From an uncultured Nonlabens sp. (GTDB lineage Bacteria > Bacteroidota > Bacteroidia > Flavobacteriales > Flavobacteriaceae), in the NCBI GenBank assembly GCA_947491755.1, contig CANLKV010000001.1:186001-250000 (forward strand): DNA of 64,000 bases. Direction: 5' to 3'. The notes beneath the pieces were generated by a model, which did not search any database, was not told the DNA's origin, and was given only the letters and a program-made list of their open reading frames with translations. The position numbers were made by a program, and so were the translations under genes. This document shows, in pieces, positions 51,775-60,481 of the stretch; the first letter of the stretch is position 1, and every line of letters begins with the position of its first letter.

Positions 51775-53043
51775 TTACTCTTCGGAAGGCGATATTTCTC
51801 TAGCTTCCTTATCTTTTTTAATTCTCACCTCTTTACCATTTTTCAGTACATCGGTTACCGTTCTATAAGGCCCTGTGATTACAGTCTCACCAGCGTCAAG
51901 ACCAGAGGTGATAACAATATTTTTATCATCTTGAATACCTGTTTTTACAACTCGTAATTCAGCTTTTCCATTCTTTTCAACAAATACACATTCAAACTTT
52001 TCTGTACTAGCAGTGATATCTGATTTTCTGTAACTGCTTGTCGTATCTGATTTTACAACAATAGAACTAATGGGCACTGCAATAGCATCTTTACGCTCTT
52101 TAGTTATAATGTCTACGGTAGCTGTCATGCCAGGTTTGAAAGGGCTATAATTATCAGGCTTACCTTCCGTTAAATCTTTATAGGACTCTGCAAGAATCCT
52201 AATTTTAACTTTAAAGTTCGTCACTTGGTCTGCAGTAAGCGTACCTGTTGCTGTGTTTGCGATTTCAGTTACCTGACCTTGAAATTGTTTTTTCAAATAA
52301 GCGTCTACTTCAACAATAGCTTTATCGCCTACAGCAATTTTTACAATATCATTCTCATTTACATCTACCTCGACCTCCATTTGAGAAAGGTCTGCAACAC
52401 GCAATAATTCGGTTCCAGCCATTTGTTGTGTTCCTACCACGCGTTCTCCCAGCTCTACTGCTAACAAACTTACAGTACCAGTCATAGGCGCGAAAATACT
52501 AGTGCGACCCAGATTATCTGCAGCTTCATTTACAGTTGCTGCTGCGCTTTGAACGTTAAAGTAAGCAGAGCGTTCAGAAGCTTTAGCGCGGTCAAAGTTT
52601 GCTAGTGCGGTATCATAATCTGCTTGCGATATAACGCCACGTTCAAACAATTGCGAGCTGCGTTGAAAATTTGCTTTTGCTTCTGCAAGGGTAGCCTGGG
52701 CTTGAGCATAGTTAGATCGTGCGTTAGATAAGCCTGCACGAGACCTGTTGACGCTTGACTCAAGCAAATCTGGATTAATCATCACCAATAAATCCCCTTT
52801 CTGGACAGACTCGCCCTCAGCCACATTCAATTGAATAATTTCTCCAGGCACCTCTGGTGAGATACTCACCTCTACTTCTGGTTTAATTTTACCAGTAGCG
52901 CTTACTGTTTCAACCACGTCCATTTTTTCCACCTGCATGGTTTCTACAAGTATCCCTTCATCACTGTCTCCTGCTGCAAAGACAAAATAACCAATGGCTA
53001 GAACGGCTAGTATTGCTACGATTATAAGTATCGTTTTTTTCAT
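51775..53043 (-). CDS. HlyD/MacA-type periplasmic adaptor (adaptor 2)
   Basis: 422 residues. An N-terminal transmembrane anchor (TILIIVAILAVLAIGYFVFAA) is followed by a biotinyl-lipoyl half-motif (SISPEVPGEIIQLNVAEGESVQKGDLLVMINPD), a long alpha-hairpin (about 100-185), FAPMTGTVSLLAVELGERV, and beta-barrel and membrane-proximal domains. It bridges inner-membrane transporter and TolC in the periplasm. It lies 3 bp downstream of tolC. It is a second, distinct adaptor in this cluster. Confidence 0.88.
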   Translation of the reverse strand: MKKTILIIVAILAVLAIGYFVFAAGDSDEGILVETMQVEKMDVVETVSATGKIKPEVEVSISPEVPGEIIQLNVAEGESVQKGDLLVMINPDLLESSVNRSRAGLSNARSNYAQAQATLAEAKANFQRSSQLFERGVISQADYDTALANFDRAKASERSAYFNVQSAAATVNEAADNLGRTSIFAPMTGTVSLLAVELGERVVGTQQMAGTELLRVADLSQMEVEVDVNENDIVKIAVGDKAIVEVDAYLKKQFQGQVTEIANTATGTLTADQVTNFKVKIRILAESYKDLTEGKPDNYSPFKPGMTATVDIITKERKDAIAVPISSIVVKSDTTSSYRKSDITASTEKFECVFVEKNGKAELRVVKTGIQDDKNIVITSGLDAGETVITGPYRTVTDVLKNGKEVRIKKDKEAREISPSEE

Positions 53044-53046
53044 TTT

Positions 53047-54513
53047 CTATAATTTTAAATCTGCTGGTTCAATACCAAAGAATAATTCAAGAACTTTAAG
53101 TCTGAATAAATAATTGAATTTGGCCTGGTTCAAATTAATTTTTGAGTTATCGTACCTCAATTTGCTCTGACTGAAGTCAAAAGCATTTGTCAATCCTACA
53201 TCATAACGCTGTGTGGCATAATCATAGGCCAGCTGTTGTGACTCAAGTGCTTGTTTTGCCGCCTCATAAGACTCTCTTGCTCCTTTTACATCGACATAAG
53301 CTTGATAGACATTACTTTCAAGATCTAATCGTGCTTGTTCTAACTGAAACTCTGACCTTCTTAAGTTAACGCGATTACGTTGTACGTTGCTACGCACACT
53401 GTATCCATTAAAAATTGGAATGTTTAAAGAAAAACCATAACTAATCCCATCATTTTGATATAACTGATCAATAAATGGATCTGCACCTACTACCGTTGGA
53501 ATGGTGTTGGGAAATTCACCAATTACTGATTGATTTGTTCCTTCCACAAATCCTATAACTTCTTGTCTTGTAGGATTGTCTGGATCTAATCTCTGGGAAA
53601 AAGATGTTGCATCTGTAAAACGAGTATCGTAACCAAAAAATGCGGTCAAGCTAGGGTAATAAGCTCCCTTAGCAATTTGTAAACTCTTTTGCGCTACCTC
53701 AACCTCAGACTCTGCGATTTTCACCTCAGAACGGTTATTCTCTGCTGCAGCAATAATTTCCTCAACAGATTTATTCGCTATATTTTCATCAATAATTTCA
53801 TAATCAGCATCTGCAATATCAAATGTCTCATAGTCCTTAATCAATAAAAGTTGCGCGAGACTGATTTTACTGATGGTTACTGCATTTTGAGCGTTTATAA
53901 TTTGTTGCTGCTCTGATGCGCTCGTAGCTCTAATTTCCAACAAATCTCCCTGAGGTAACTGTCCAGCATCCACCAGTTCCTGCGTGCGTGCGATTTGATC
54001 TTTGGTTACCTGATTTTGTTGAATGAGCGTTTCTAGATTTGCCTTGTTGGTCAAAATATCTAAATAACTATTTGCGACAAATAGGGCAATGTCATCTTTC
54101 ATTTTATCCAGCCTGTACAAGCTAGCGATCTTTGCAATTTTGGCCTGCTGTAGTTGTCTGATATTCCTTAATCCGTCAAACAGGGTGTAACCTACATTAA
54201 CTCTCCCAGATAAAGAGAGAAAGGTGGTAGTTTGCGCATTGTTTGTTAACGGGTTAAAGCTTAAACCAGTATTTTCAGCAAGGTTTGATGATGCATTTGC
54301 TGTAGGAAGAAAATTTCCTAGTGCGTTCAATTTGTCGGCATCTGCCGCCTCTAGATCCAATTGACTTTGCTTGATTGAAATGTTATTTTCCAGCGCATAT
54401 TGGATACACTCTTGTAGCGTCCATTGCTTATTATTGCTTGCTGCTGTGGTTGTTTGCGCTTTCGCGAAAGCGAGACCACTAAAAATAGCAATGCATGTGA
54501 TTAAATTTCTCAT
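53047..54513 (-). CDS. TolC-family outer-membrane efflux protein
   Basis: 488 residues. A signal peptide ends in AFAKA-Q, and two OEP repeats follow (WTLQECIQYALENNISIKQSQLD... and later RSEVKIAESEVEVAQKSLQIAKGAYYPSLTAF), with extended helices that form the periplasmic tunnel. It exports substrates with the MacB-type permeases and the two adaptors. The cleavage region AFAKA is encoded by a palindrome copy. It is flanked by adaptor genes on both sides. Confidence 0.92.
   Translation of the reverse strand: MRNLITCIAIFSGLAFAKAQTTTAASNNKQWTLQECIQYALENNISIKQSQLDLEAADADKLNALGNFLPTANASSNLAENTGLSFNPLTNNAQTTTFLSLSGRVNVGYTLFDGLRNIRQLQQAKIAKIASLYRLDKMKDDIALFVANSYLDILTNKANLETLIQQNQVTKDQIARTQELVDAGQLPQGDLLEIRATSASEQQQIINAQNAVTISKISLAQLLLIKDYETFDIADADYEIIDENIANKSVEEIIAAAENNRSEVKIAESEVEVAQKSLQIAKGAYYPSLTAFFGYDTRFTDATSFSQRLDPDNPTRQEVIGFVEGTNQSVIGEFPNTIPTVVGADPFIDQLYQNDGISYGFSLNIPIFNGYSVRSNVQRNRVNLRRSEFQLEQARLDLESNVYQAYVDVKGARESYEAAKQALESQQLAYDYATQRYDVGLTNAFDFSQSKLRYDNSKINLNQAKFNYLFRLKVLELFFGIEPADLKL
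54458..54471. repeat. dispersed palindrome, copy 13
   Basis: Perfect copy in tolC, in the AFAKA frame, encoding the signal-peptide cleavage region. Confidence 0.95.
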
Positions 54514-54567
54514 AATGTGATAATGTCTATAGGTAGTTTTTAAAAGGCGATTGTTACAAAAGAATAA

Positions 54568-55737
54568 TTATCTACCATAATTGCCTGCTCCTGCCACTGG
54601 CTTTAAGGCATTCCAAACTTTGATTTTGTCTGTTTTTGAAACACCGCTTTTAACTTCAACGTAAATCCCATTGCTTAACCCTAATTCTACTTCCCGTTTT
54701 TCAAACTGCTGGTCGCCGGTCTCAACTTCTACATAAGGTTTTTGAGTATCCTGATCATATTGTACAAGCGCCTCTTTTATGGCAAGCACTTGTGTGGCCT
54801 TATCTAGAATGATGCTGGCATTTGCACTCAAACCTGCTCTTACGAAGGAGTTATCGTCATTTTGTTTAAGAGTACCTTTTATAGCAAATTGAATAGCGCC
54901 ATTTTCTGCTACCCCTTTTGGCGCAATATAATCCAGTACTGCATCAAAGCGTTTGTTGTCATAAGCTCCCACAGTAATTTCAAGCGGCAAACCTTCTTTA
55001 ATTTTACCTACTTCTGACTCGTCGACCTTTCCTTCAAAAATCATTTTGTCAACATCTGCTAATAAGGCAATGGGTGTACCTTCATTAAAGTTATTTGCTT
55101 CAATTACTTGATTACCCTCTTTTACAGGAACATCCAGCACCATTCCAGATACTGTCGCGCGTACATTAGTATTTGCGTATTGCCCCAGACCTGCTGTGGT
55201 ACCAGTACGTATTATATCATAATTTTGAGTAGCTCCTTGTAAAGCTACTTGCTGCTGGCGGTAGTTTTGCAAGGCATTGTTGTAAGCATTTTGAGCAAGA
55301 TCAAATTCATTTGCAGCAATCACTCCTTTATCAAACAGCTCTTTTTGACGATTATAAATCGCTGTCTGGTTTTCATACGCAAGTTTTGCAGTTTCTACTG
55401 CAGTGCGTTGTGATGCTATATTATTTTTGGCGGATGTCAGCGAGCTTACATTAGGCACTACTTTTATATCTGCAATTAGATCGCCGGCTTTTACATAGTC
55501 ACCAGCCTCTACGTATATCTTTTCAATAACCCCAGAGATATTAGGTTTGATGCTTATTTCTTCTTTGGGCACTATACTCCCAGTGGCTACAGTCTCTTTA
55601 ATAATGGTTTGTTCGCTGGCAAGCTCGGTCTCATAAGTTACTGGATCTTCTTGATCTTTTACATACAAGTAATAAATTCCTAAAACTGATGCTATCACTA
55701 TAGTAACTAGCAAGATGATGGTTCCTCTACGTTTCAT
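54568..55737 (-). CDS. HlyD/MacA-type periplasmic adaptor (adaptor 1)
   Basis: 389 residues. N-terminal anchor (IILLVTIVIASVLGIYYLYV), lipoyl half-motif (KPNISGVIEKIYVEAGDYVKAGDLIADI), alpha-hairpin (about 85-165), second lipoyl half (VRATVSGMVLDVPVKEGNQVI) and beta-barrel. It likely couples the two MacB-type permeases to TolC. It lies 12 bp after the second permease and 54 bp before tolC. Confidence 0.88.
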   Translation of the reverse strand: MKRRGTIILLVTIVIASVLGIYYLYVKDQEDPVTYETELASEQTIIKETVATGSIVPKEEISIKPNISGVIEKIYVEAGDYVKAGDLIADIKVVPNVSSLTSAKNNIASQRTAVETAKLAYENQTAIYNRQKELFDKGVIAANEFDLAQNAYNNALQNYRQQQVALQGATQNYDIIRTGTTAGLGQYANTNVRATVSGMVLDVPVKEGNQVIEANNFNEGTPIALLADVDKMIFEGKVDESEVGKIKEGLPLEITVGAYDNKRFDAVLDYIAPKGVAENGAIQFAIKGTLKQNDDNSFVRAGLSANASIILDKATQVLAIKEALVQYDQDTQKPYVEVETGDQQFEKREVELGLSNGIYVEVKSGVSKTDKIKVWNALKPVAGAGNYGR

Positions 55738-55749
55738 TTATGATTGTTG

Positions 55750-57009
55750 TTATTCTGTTCTTAATGCGTCTACCGGTTTCATTTGTGTGGCTCTAGAGGA
55801 TGGTATAAAGCCTGCTAGAAGTCCGGCAATTACTAATATTATTAATGCTATTCCTACTACAGTAATATCTACGGTAGGATTTGCAAAGTTTTCTACAGGC
55901 CCACTCTGGTCCAGCAAGTAGTTCATCAACCATATAAATCCAGAAGCAAAGGCTATTCCCGCCAGGCCTGCTATCAAGGTCAATACTATACTTTCTTGTA
56001 AAATTTGGGCTTTAATATCCCATGGTGTAGCACCTAGTGCCCTGCGCACTCCTATCTCATTAGTGCGTTCTTTTACCACAATAAGCATGATATTACTAAT
56101 GCCTATACCGCCTGATAGCAATACAAGACCGCCTACAAAATACCCTACTAGTGACAGGATATCAAATAAACCATTAATTCTAGCAAATTGCTCTGCTAGA
56201 TCTCTGTTCCCTATAGCGCGCTCGTCATCTGGATGGACAGATCGCAACTCTCTAAGTGTGGCCAAAATTTGAGGCTTCAATACAGAAATGCTTACCTCGT
56301 CTGATGCCGTGAGCGCCATGTATCCTACATTATCTCCAGAGTTGAATGATTTTGCAAAGGTGGTAAAAGGTATAAAAATCGTGTTTGCCTCTTCCTCACT
56401 ATCGCCCGTACTATTGGGATTTTTAAAAACGCCTACTACCTTAAAGTTTACACCGTTAATGGTAATATAACTGCCTATAGGCTCTTCCCCTATATCATAC
56501 AATCCCTTAACGACATCTATTCCTATTACAGCAGTCTTGAGGTTTTTATGTATGTCAGAGTAGTTTAAAAATCTACCCTGCGTAATATCCATAGATTGCT
56601 GATAGATATACTCTGGATAATCACCATTGATTTGAAAAGCGCCTGTCTTATCATTACGTGTTACGTTGTTTGATCCACGATATCCTCCCAACTGAAAGCG
56701 AGGAGAAACATATTGTAATTGAGGAAACTTCTCTTTGAGCGCAGCGACATCGCTTATTTTCAATTGTACTCGACGGCCTTTAGGCAATCCCTTGTAGGGT
56801 ATAGAAGCAGATTGAGACCAAACAAACATAGAATTGGTAGCAAAATCGCCAAAATCTTTTGCAACACCGGTGCGCAATCCATTGGTCATCGCAAGAAGCA
56901 ACACCAGTATTAATATCCCCCAGAAAACACCGAATGCCGTTAAAAAGGTACGGAATCTATTTGCGTTAAGTGCTTCTAATATTTCGCTCCAGCGATCTTT
57001 ACTAAACAT
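55750..57009 (-). CDS. MacB-type ABC transporter permease (second)
   Basis: 419 residues with four transmembrane helices: one N-terminal (FRTFLTAFGVFWGILILVLLLAM), then a large periplasmic MacB-PCD domain (about 55-270), then three C-terminal helices (FtsX domain: IVVKERTNEIGVRRALGATPW). Inner membrane. It has no ATPase domain and depends on the separate ATPase at 58251-58952. It starts one base after the first permease's stop. Confidence 0.9.
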   Translation of the reverse strand: MFSKDRWSEILEALNANRFRTFLTAFGVFWGILILVLLLAMTNGLRTGVAKDFGDFATNSMFVWSQSASIPYKGLPKGRRVQLKISDVAALKEKFPQLQYVSPRFQLGGYRGSNNVTRNDKTGAFQINGDYPEYIYQQSMDITQGRFLNYSDIHKNLKTAVIGIDVVKGLYDIGEEPIGSYITINGVNFKVVGVFKNPNSTGDSEEEANTIFIPFTTFAKSFNSGDNVGYMALTASDEVSISVLKPQILATLRELRSVHPDDERAIGNRDLAEQFARINGLFDILSLVGYFVGGLVLLSGGIGISNIMLIVVKERTNEIGVRRALGATPWDIKAQILQESIVLTLIAGLAGIAFASGFIWLMNYLLDQSGPVENFANPTVDITVVGIALIILVIAGLLAGFIPSSRATQMKPVDALRTE

Positions 57010-57010
57010 A

Positions 57011-58258
57011 TTATTCGTCTCTTAAGGCTTCAATAGGTCTGATGTTTGCAGCTCTTCTAGCGGGTATGAAACCTGCGATAGCACCTGCTACTATAAGTAT
57101 AATGACGGTAGTTATACTTGTGGCAAAATCAGCTTTGGGATATCTTAAAAAATCTGTCTCTACCAGTGGACTCACTAATTCCAGCAATACCACACCAAAA
57201 AATAATCCGATAAATCCAGCTATTGCAGTTATAAATATAGCCTCATGTAATATCATCCCAATGATAGAAGAAGGCAATGCCCCTAGAGCCTTTCTTATAC
57301 CTATTTCTTTAGTACGTTCTTTTACGATTATAAGCATGATATTACTCACCCCTACAATACCTGCAATGATCGTCCCTATGCCTATAAACCAAAAGACAAA
57401 GCGTATGGTATCAATCAATCCAAAAATCTTTTGAGCCTGTTCAAGCGTGTCAAACACCCTAATGGCAGCACGATCGTCTGGTGCCACGCTAAATTTTGTT
57501 TTTAAATCTTGTTCTATAGATTGGGTCATGGCCGCGCTCAACTTTACAGACTCGTCAAAGTCGTCTTGCATATTTACCGTATAGGAAATACTGCGTATGT
57601 TATCCCCTGCATTAAACACTTTTTGAGCGGTAGTAAGCGGTATAAAAACTCGAGATTCTTCACGAGATCCACCTGGATCTGTATAAACCCCCACGACTTG
57701 AAAATTAATTTCTGTATTGAATTTTATTGTCTTGCCTATGGCATCTTCATCCTTAAAAAGATCTTGTTTCATTTGATAGCCCAGCACAGCTACCTTACGA
57801 GCCTCGTCGATGTCTTTCTGGTTGATAAAACGACCAGAGACCATAGACTCATTTTCTATATATTGTTGATCTGGATATGCTCCTTCTATACGATAGTTAC
57901 CTTGCTGATTTTTATAATTGACTTGACCACCCCATGTAGAATAGGTGCTGGTTTTAAATTCAATGTCGTCTTGATATTTTTGATTTAGATTTTCATAATC
58001 TCCATTACGCAGCTGCAAACGACGTCCTGGATTGAGCCCCTTGTACCCTTTCGTGGTGGTACCTGTGCGTATACTTATACTGTTTGTGGCATCCTGTTCA
58101 AACTCTGACCGCACCCCATTCTCTATACCGTTTGCAAATCCCATAAGAATTACTAGTATGAAAATTCCAGAAGCCACCGATAGCCCAGTAAGAAAGGTGC
58201 GCAGTTTGTTCTTACCTATGGTTTCAAATATCTCCTGCCAGCGCTCTATATTAAACAT
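57011..58258 (-). CDS. MacB-type ABC transporter permease (first)
   Basis: 415 residues, same architecture as the downstream gene (N-terminal helix KLRTFLTGLSVASGIFILVILMGFANG, periplasmic domain, three C-terminal helices with IVKERTKEIGIRKALGALPSS). The two permeases are paralogues, probably forming a heterodimer, although each could dimerise alone. It overlaps the ATPase gene by 8 bp. Confidence 0.9.
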   Translation of the reverse strand: MFNIERWQEIFETIGKNKLRTFLTGLSVASGIFILVILMGFANGIENGVRSEFEQDATNSISIRTGTTTKGYKGLNPGRRLQLRNGDYENLNQKYQDDIEFKTSTYSTWGGQVNYKNQQGNYRIEGAYPDQQYIENESMVSGRFINQKDIDEARKVAVLGYQMKQDLFKDEDAIGKTIKFNTEINFQVVGVYTDPGGSREESRVFIPLTTAQKVFNAGDNIRSISYTVNMQDDFDESVKLSAAMTQSIEQDLKTKFSVAPDDRAAIRVFDTLEQAQKIFGLIDTIRFVFWFIGIGTIIAGIVGVSNIMLIIVKERTKEIGIRKALGALPSSIIGMILHEAIFITAIAGFIGLFFGVVLLELVSPLVETDFLRYPKADFATSITTVIILIVAGAIAGFIPARRAANIRPIEALRDE

Positions 58259-58952
58259 GGGAAATAGCTTTAACCTGATTTACTAAGGTGTCATCTATAA
58301 TGCGGCCATCTTTTAAATTGACGATACGCTTTGTCATCTCTGCAATATCCGGCTCGTGAGTGACAACCAGAATCGTGCGACCTTCTTCATTTATTCCTTG
58401 AATTAAATCCATCACCTCATAGGAGGTTTTAGTATCCAGGGCACCCGTAGGTTCGTCTGCCAGCAGCACTTTAGGATCACTGGCCAGGGCACGTGCAATA
58501 GCCACGCGCTGTTTTTGCCCTCCAGATAGCTGATTAGGCAAGTGATCTGCCCAGTCTGCTAGTCCTACTTTTTCAAGGTAATGCATCGCTTTTTCCTCTC
58601 TTTCACGCCGGGCCATTTTTTGATAGAATAGAGGTAACGCCACATTATCCATAGCGTTCTTGTAACCTATAAGGTTGAATGATTGAAAAATAAATCCTAA
58701 AAATTTGTTGCGATACTGGGCTGCAATTTTCTCGTTAAGATTTTTAATAGGGGTGTTGTCCAGGGTATAGCTGCCTTCATCTGCCTCATCCAGCATGCCT
58801 AATATATTAAGTAGTGTAGATTTTCCAGACCCTGATGAGCCCATAATAGATACTAACTCACCCTCTTTTACATTGAAATTGATTCCTTTAAGAACATGCA
58901 ATGAGTTATTACCAGTCTTATAAGATTTATGCAGGTCTTTTATTTCAATCAT
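58251..58952 (-). CDS. MacB/LolD-type ABC transporter ATPase
   Basis: 233 residues from the ATG at 58952 ([18 protein letters not shown]); a TTG at 58967 extends it by five residues. Walker [14 protein letters not shown]-loop FIFQSFNLI, signature [15 protein letters not shown], Walker [13 protein letters not shown], and H-loop LVVTHEPDI. It powers the two permeases. It is the first gene of the pump operon, though it lies only about 80 bp below the 72-residue gene at 59034. Confidence 0.94.
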   Translation of the reverse strand: MIEIKDLHKSYKTGNNSLHVLKGINFNVKEGELVSIMGSSGSGKSTLLNILGMLDEADEGSYTLDNTPIKNLNEKIAAQYRNKFLGFIFQSFNLIGYKNAMDNVALPLFYQKMARREREEKAMHYLEKVGLADWADHLPNQLSGGQKQRVAIARALASDPKVLLADEPTGALDTKTSYEVMDLIQGINEEGRTILVVTHEPDIAEMTKRIVNLKDGRIIDDTLVNQVKAISHV

Positions 58953-59033
58953 GGATCTATTTTTCAACGCAAGGTACGTTACTGATAGACCCTTAAAATC
59001 TGCAATAGTTACAAGATGCTTGTTAATTTACCG

Positions 59034-59252
59034 TTAATTTGCCTCCCTGCGTGAAGTGCTTCGGTAAATCAGGTAAATAATTGCACCCACAAGAATATAT
59101 GGGAAGGCCATAAGATAAGTAATACCGCTATTTAAACCCTCTGCCTGGGCCGTATCACCACCGCTCTCAATGACCGCTCTGCACATGGCACATTGCGCTT
59201 TCGCGAAAGCGGAAAACATCAACAGCACAACAAGAAGGGTCATCTTTTTCAT
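59034..59252 (-). CDS. small exported membrane protein of the oxidase cluster
   Basis: 72 residues. A signal-peptide-like N-terminus (MKKMTLLVVLLMFSAFAKA) is followed by mature QCAMCRAVIESGGDTAQAEGLNSG with a CxxC pair and a C-terminal transmembrane helix (YLMAFPYILVGAIIYLIY). The palindrome encodes its AFAKA cleavage region. It lies 4 bp after DUF420 in the oxidase operon. The function is unknown; the CxxC could suit a redox or metal role. It is short but has convincing signal and context. Confidence 0.75.
   Translation of the reverse strand: MKKMTLLVVLLMFSAFAKAQCAMCRAVIESGGDTAQAEGLNSGITYLMAFPYILVGAIIYLIYRSTSRREAN
59197..59210. repeat. dispersed palindrome, copy 14
   Basis: Perfect copy in the 72-residue gene, in the AFAKA frame, encoding its signal-peptide cleavage region. 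Confidence 0.95.
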
Positions 59253-59256
59253 AAGT

Positions 59257-59778
59257 CTAGTAATAAGGTTGCATAAATAAATATACGAGTACTCCAGTAA
59301 CAGCTATGTAGAGCCAGATGGGGAATGTCCATCGTGCAATTTTTTTATGACGCTCAAATTTTTTATTCCATGCAAAATACATGGTATAAAGAACGAGGGG
59401 CAAAATAATACCGGATAGAACAATATGTGTTATTAATATAAATAGGTAAAGTCCTCTAAAAGCGGCATCCTCTGGATATGGTACAGGCTCGTTGCTTATT
59501 TTTGAGATGACATAGCTTACTAGAAATATAGCACTAATCACAAATGCTGTGGTCATTACAGCACGATGTGCTTTACGATTATCTGCTTTGATTAGGGTGT
59601 ATCCAGTGATCAATAATAATGCGGTACTCCCATTGAGCAAGGCATGAAACAGGGGGAAAAGACCTGACTCCACACCCAGGAAATTGTAACGTTGTGGCAT
59701 GAACATCAATACCACTACCACTAATGGGACAATGATAGAAATAGCTATAATGATTGCTGGACCTCGTTTTTCTAACAT
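59257..59778 (-). CDS. DUF420 family membrane protein
   Basis: 173 residues with about five transmembrane segments and conserved His (FHALLNGSTALLLITGY, FILITHIVLSGIILPLVLYTMY, KKFERHKKIARWTFPIWLYIAVTGVLVYLFM). DUF420 proteins usually accompany cytochrome oxidase assembly genes (CtaM in Bacillus is involved in oxidase maturation). It is adjacent to the SCO gene (1-bp gap). Confidence 0.88.
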   Translation of the reverse strand: MLEKRGPAIIIAISIIVPLVVVVLMFMPQRYNFLGVESGLFPLFHALLNGSTALLLITGYTLIKADNRKAHRAVMTTAFVISAIFLVSYVISKISNEPVPYPEDAAFRGLYLFILITHIVLSGIILPLVLYTMYFAWNKKFERHKKIARWTFPIWLYIAVTGVLVYLFMQPYY

Positions 59779-59779
59779 C

Positions 59780-60481
59780 TTATTTATTTAATAATATTTC
59801 TGCATCGTCTGTGATCTCATCAATCTGAGCTGCATTGTATTGCTCCTGCACACCACTATATACATAAATCGGATTTCCTTGAGAATCCTTACGCGATCTT
59901 ATATAACCATTACGGTCTACTAGCGCAAAGTTACCGCTATGCTCAAAACGTATCGCAGGATCATCACTAACGCCCACATATGATTTAAAACCCTCTCTAG
60001 CAAGTTGATAAATTTTCTCCTTATCTCCTGTTAGAAAATGCCATGTGCTGTCATTTGCCTGATAACGGTCTGCATAACGACTCAATACTTCTGGAGTATC
60101 ATTATCTGGGTCTATTGTAATAGAAACCGACCGATAATCCTCATATTTCTCTAGCTTTTGAGTGATCTGCGATAGGTTGCGACTCATAGGCGTACAGATG
60201 GTTGGACAAGTAGTAAAGAAAAAATCTAATATATAGACCTTGCCTAACAATGTCTTATTGCTAACGGTATCTCCATTCTGATCAATAAATTCAAAATCTG
60301 GAACTTTATTGAATTTAACTAAGAACTTATCTGCAACTGGATCTCTATCCTCGCTACGATTGCTATCTACAATTTTATCTTTTTGTACATAGTCTATGAC
60401 ATTTGTAACTGCAAAGTAGCCAAATATCAATATGATCACTGCTAGACCAACATAGTAGGGTGTATCACTTTTTTTTCTCAT
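59780..60481 (-). CDS. SCO1/SenC copper chaperone
   Basis: 233 residues from the ATG at 60481 (MRKKSDTPYYVGLAVIILIFGYFAVTN); upstream in-frame starts to 60520 lie inside the previous gene. N-terminal membrane anchor, then a thioredoxin-like domain with the copper site FFFTTCPTICTPM (CxxxC) and a His in RFEHSGNFALVD. It delivers copper to the CuA site of cytochrome oxidase subunit II. It overlaps the preceding gene by 17 bp. Confidence 0.93.
   Translation of the reverse strand: MRKKSDTPYYVGLAVIILIFGYFAVTNVIDYVQKDKIVDSNRSEDRDPVADKFLVKFNKVPDFEFIDQNGDTVSNKTLLGKVYILDFFFTTCPTICTPMSRNLSQITQKLEKYEDYRSVSITIDPDNDTPEVLSRYADRYQANDSTWHFLTGDKEKIYQLAREGFKSYVGVSDDPAIRFEHSGNFALVDRNGYIRSRKDSQGNPIYVYSGVQEQYNAAQIDEITDDAEILLNK

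Noticed and set aside
1507..59210. The palindrome family as a set of transcription terminators
   Set aside because: The copies lack a following T tract, and 11 of 14 lie inside reading frames away from gene ends.
1507..59210. The palindrome family as a Chi-like site for the AddAB-type complex encoded here
   Set aside because: Chi sites are direction-specific and skewed in strand; a perfect palindrome cannot carry orientation, so the idea has no support from the sequence.
1507..59210. CRISPR array
   Set aside because: Repeat copies are thousands of bases apart, and no cas gene is present.
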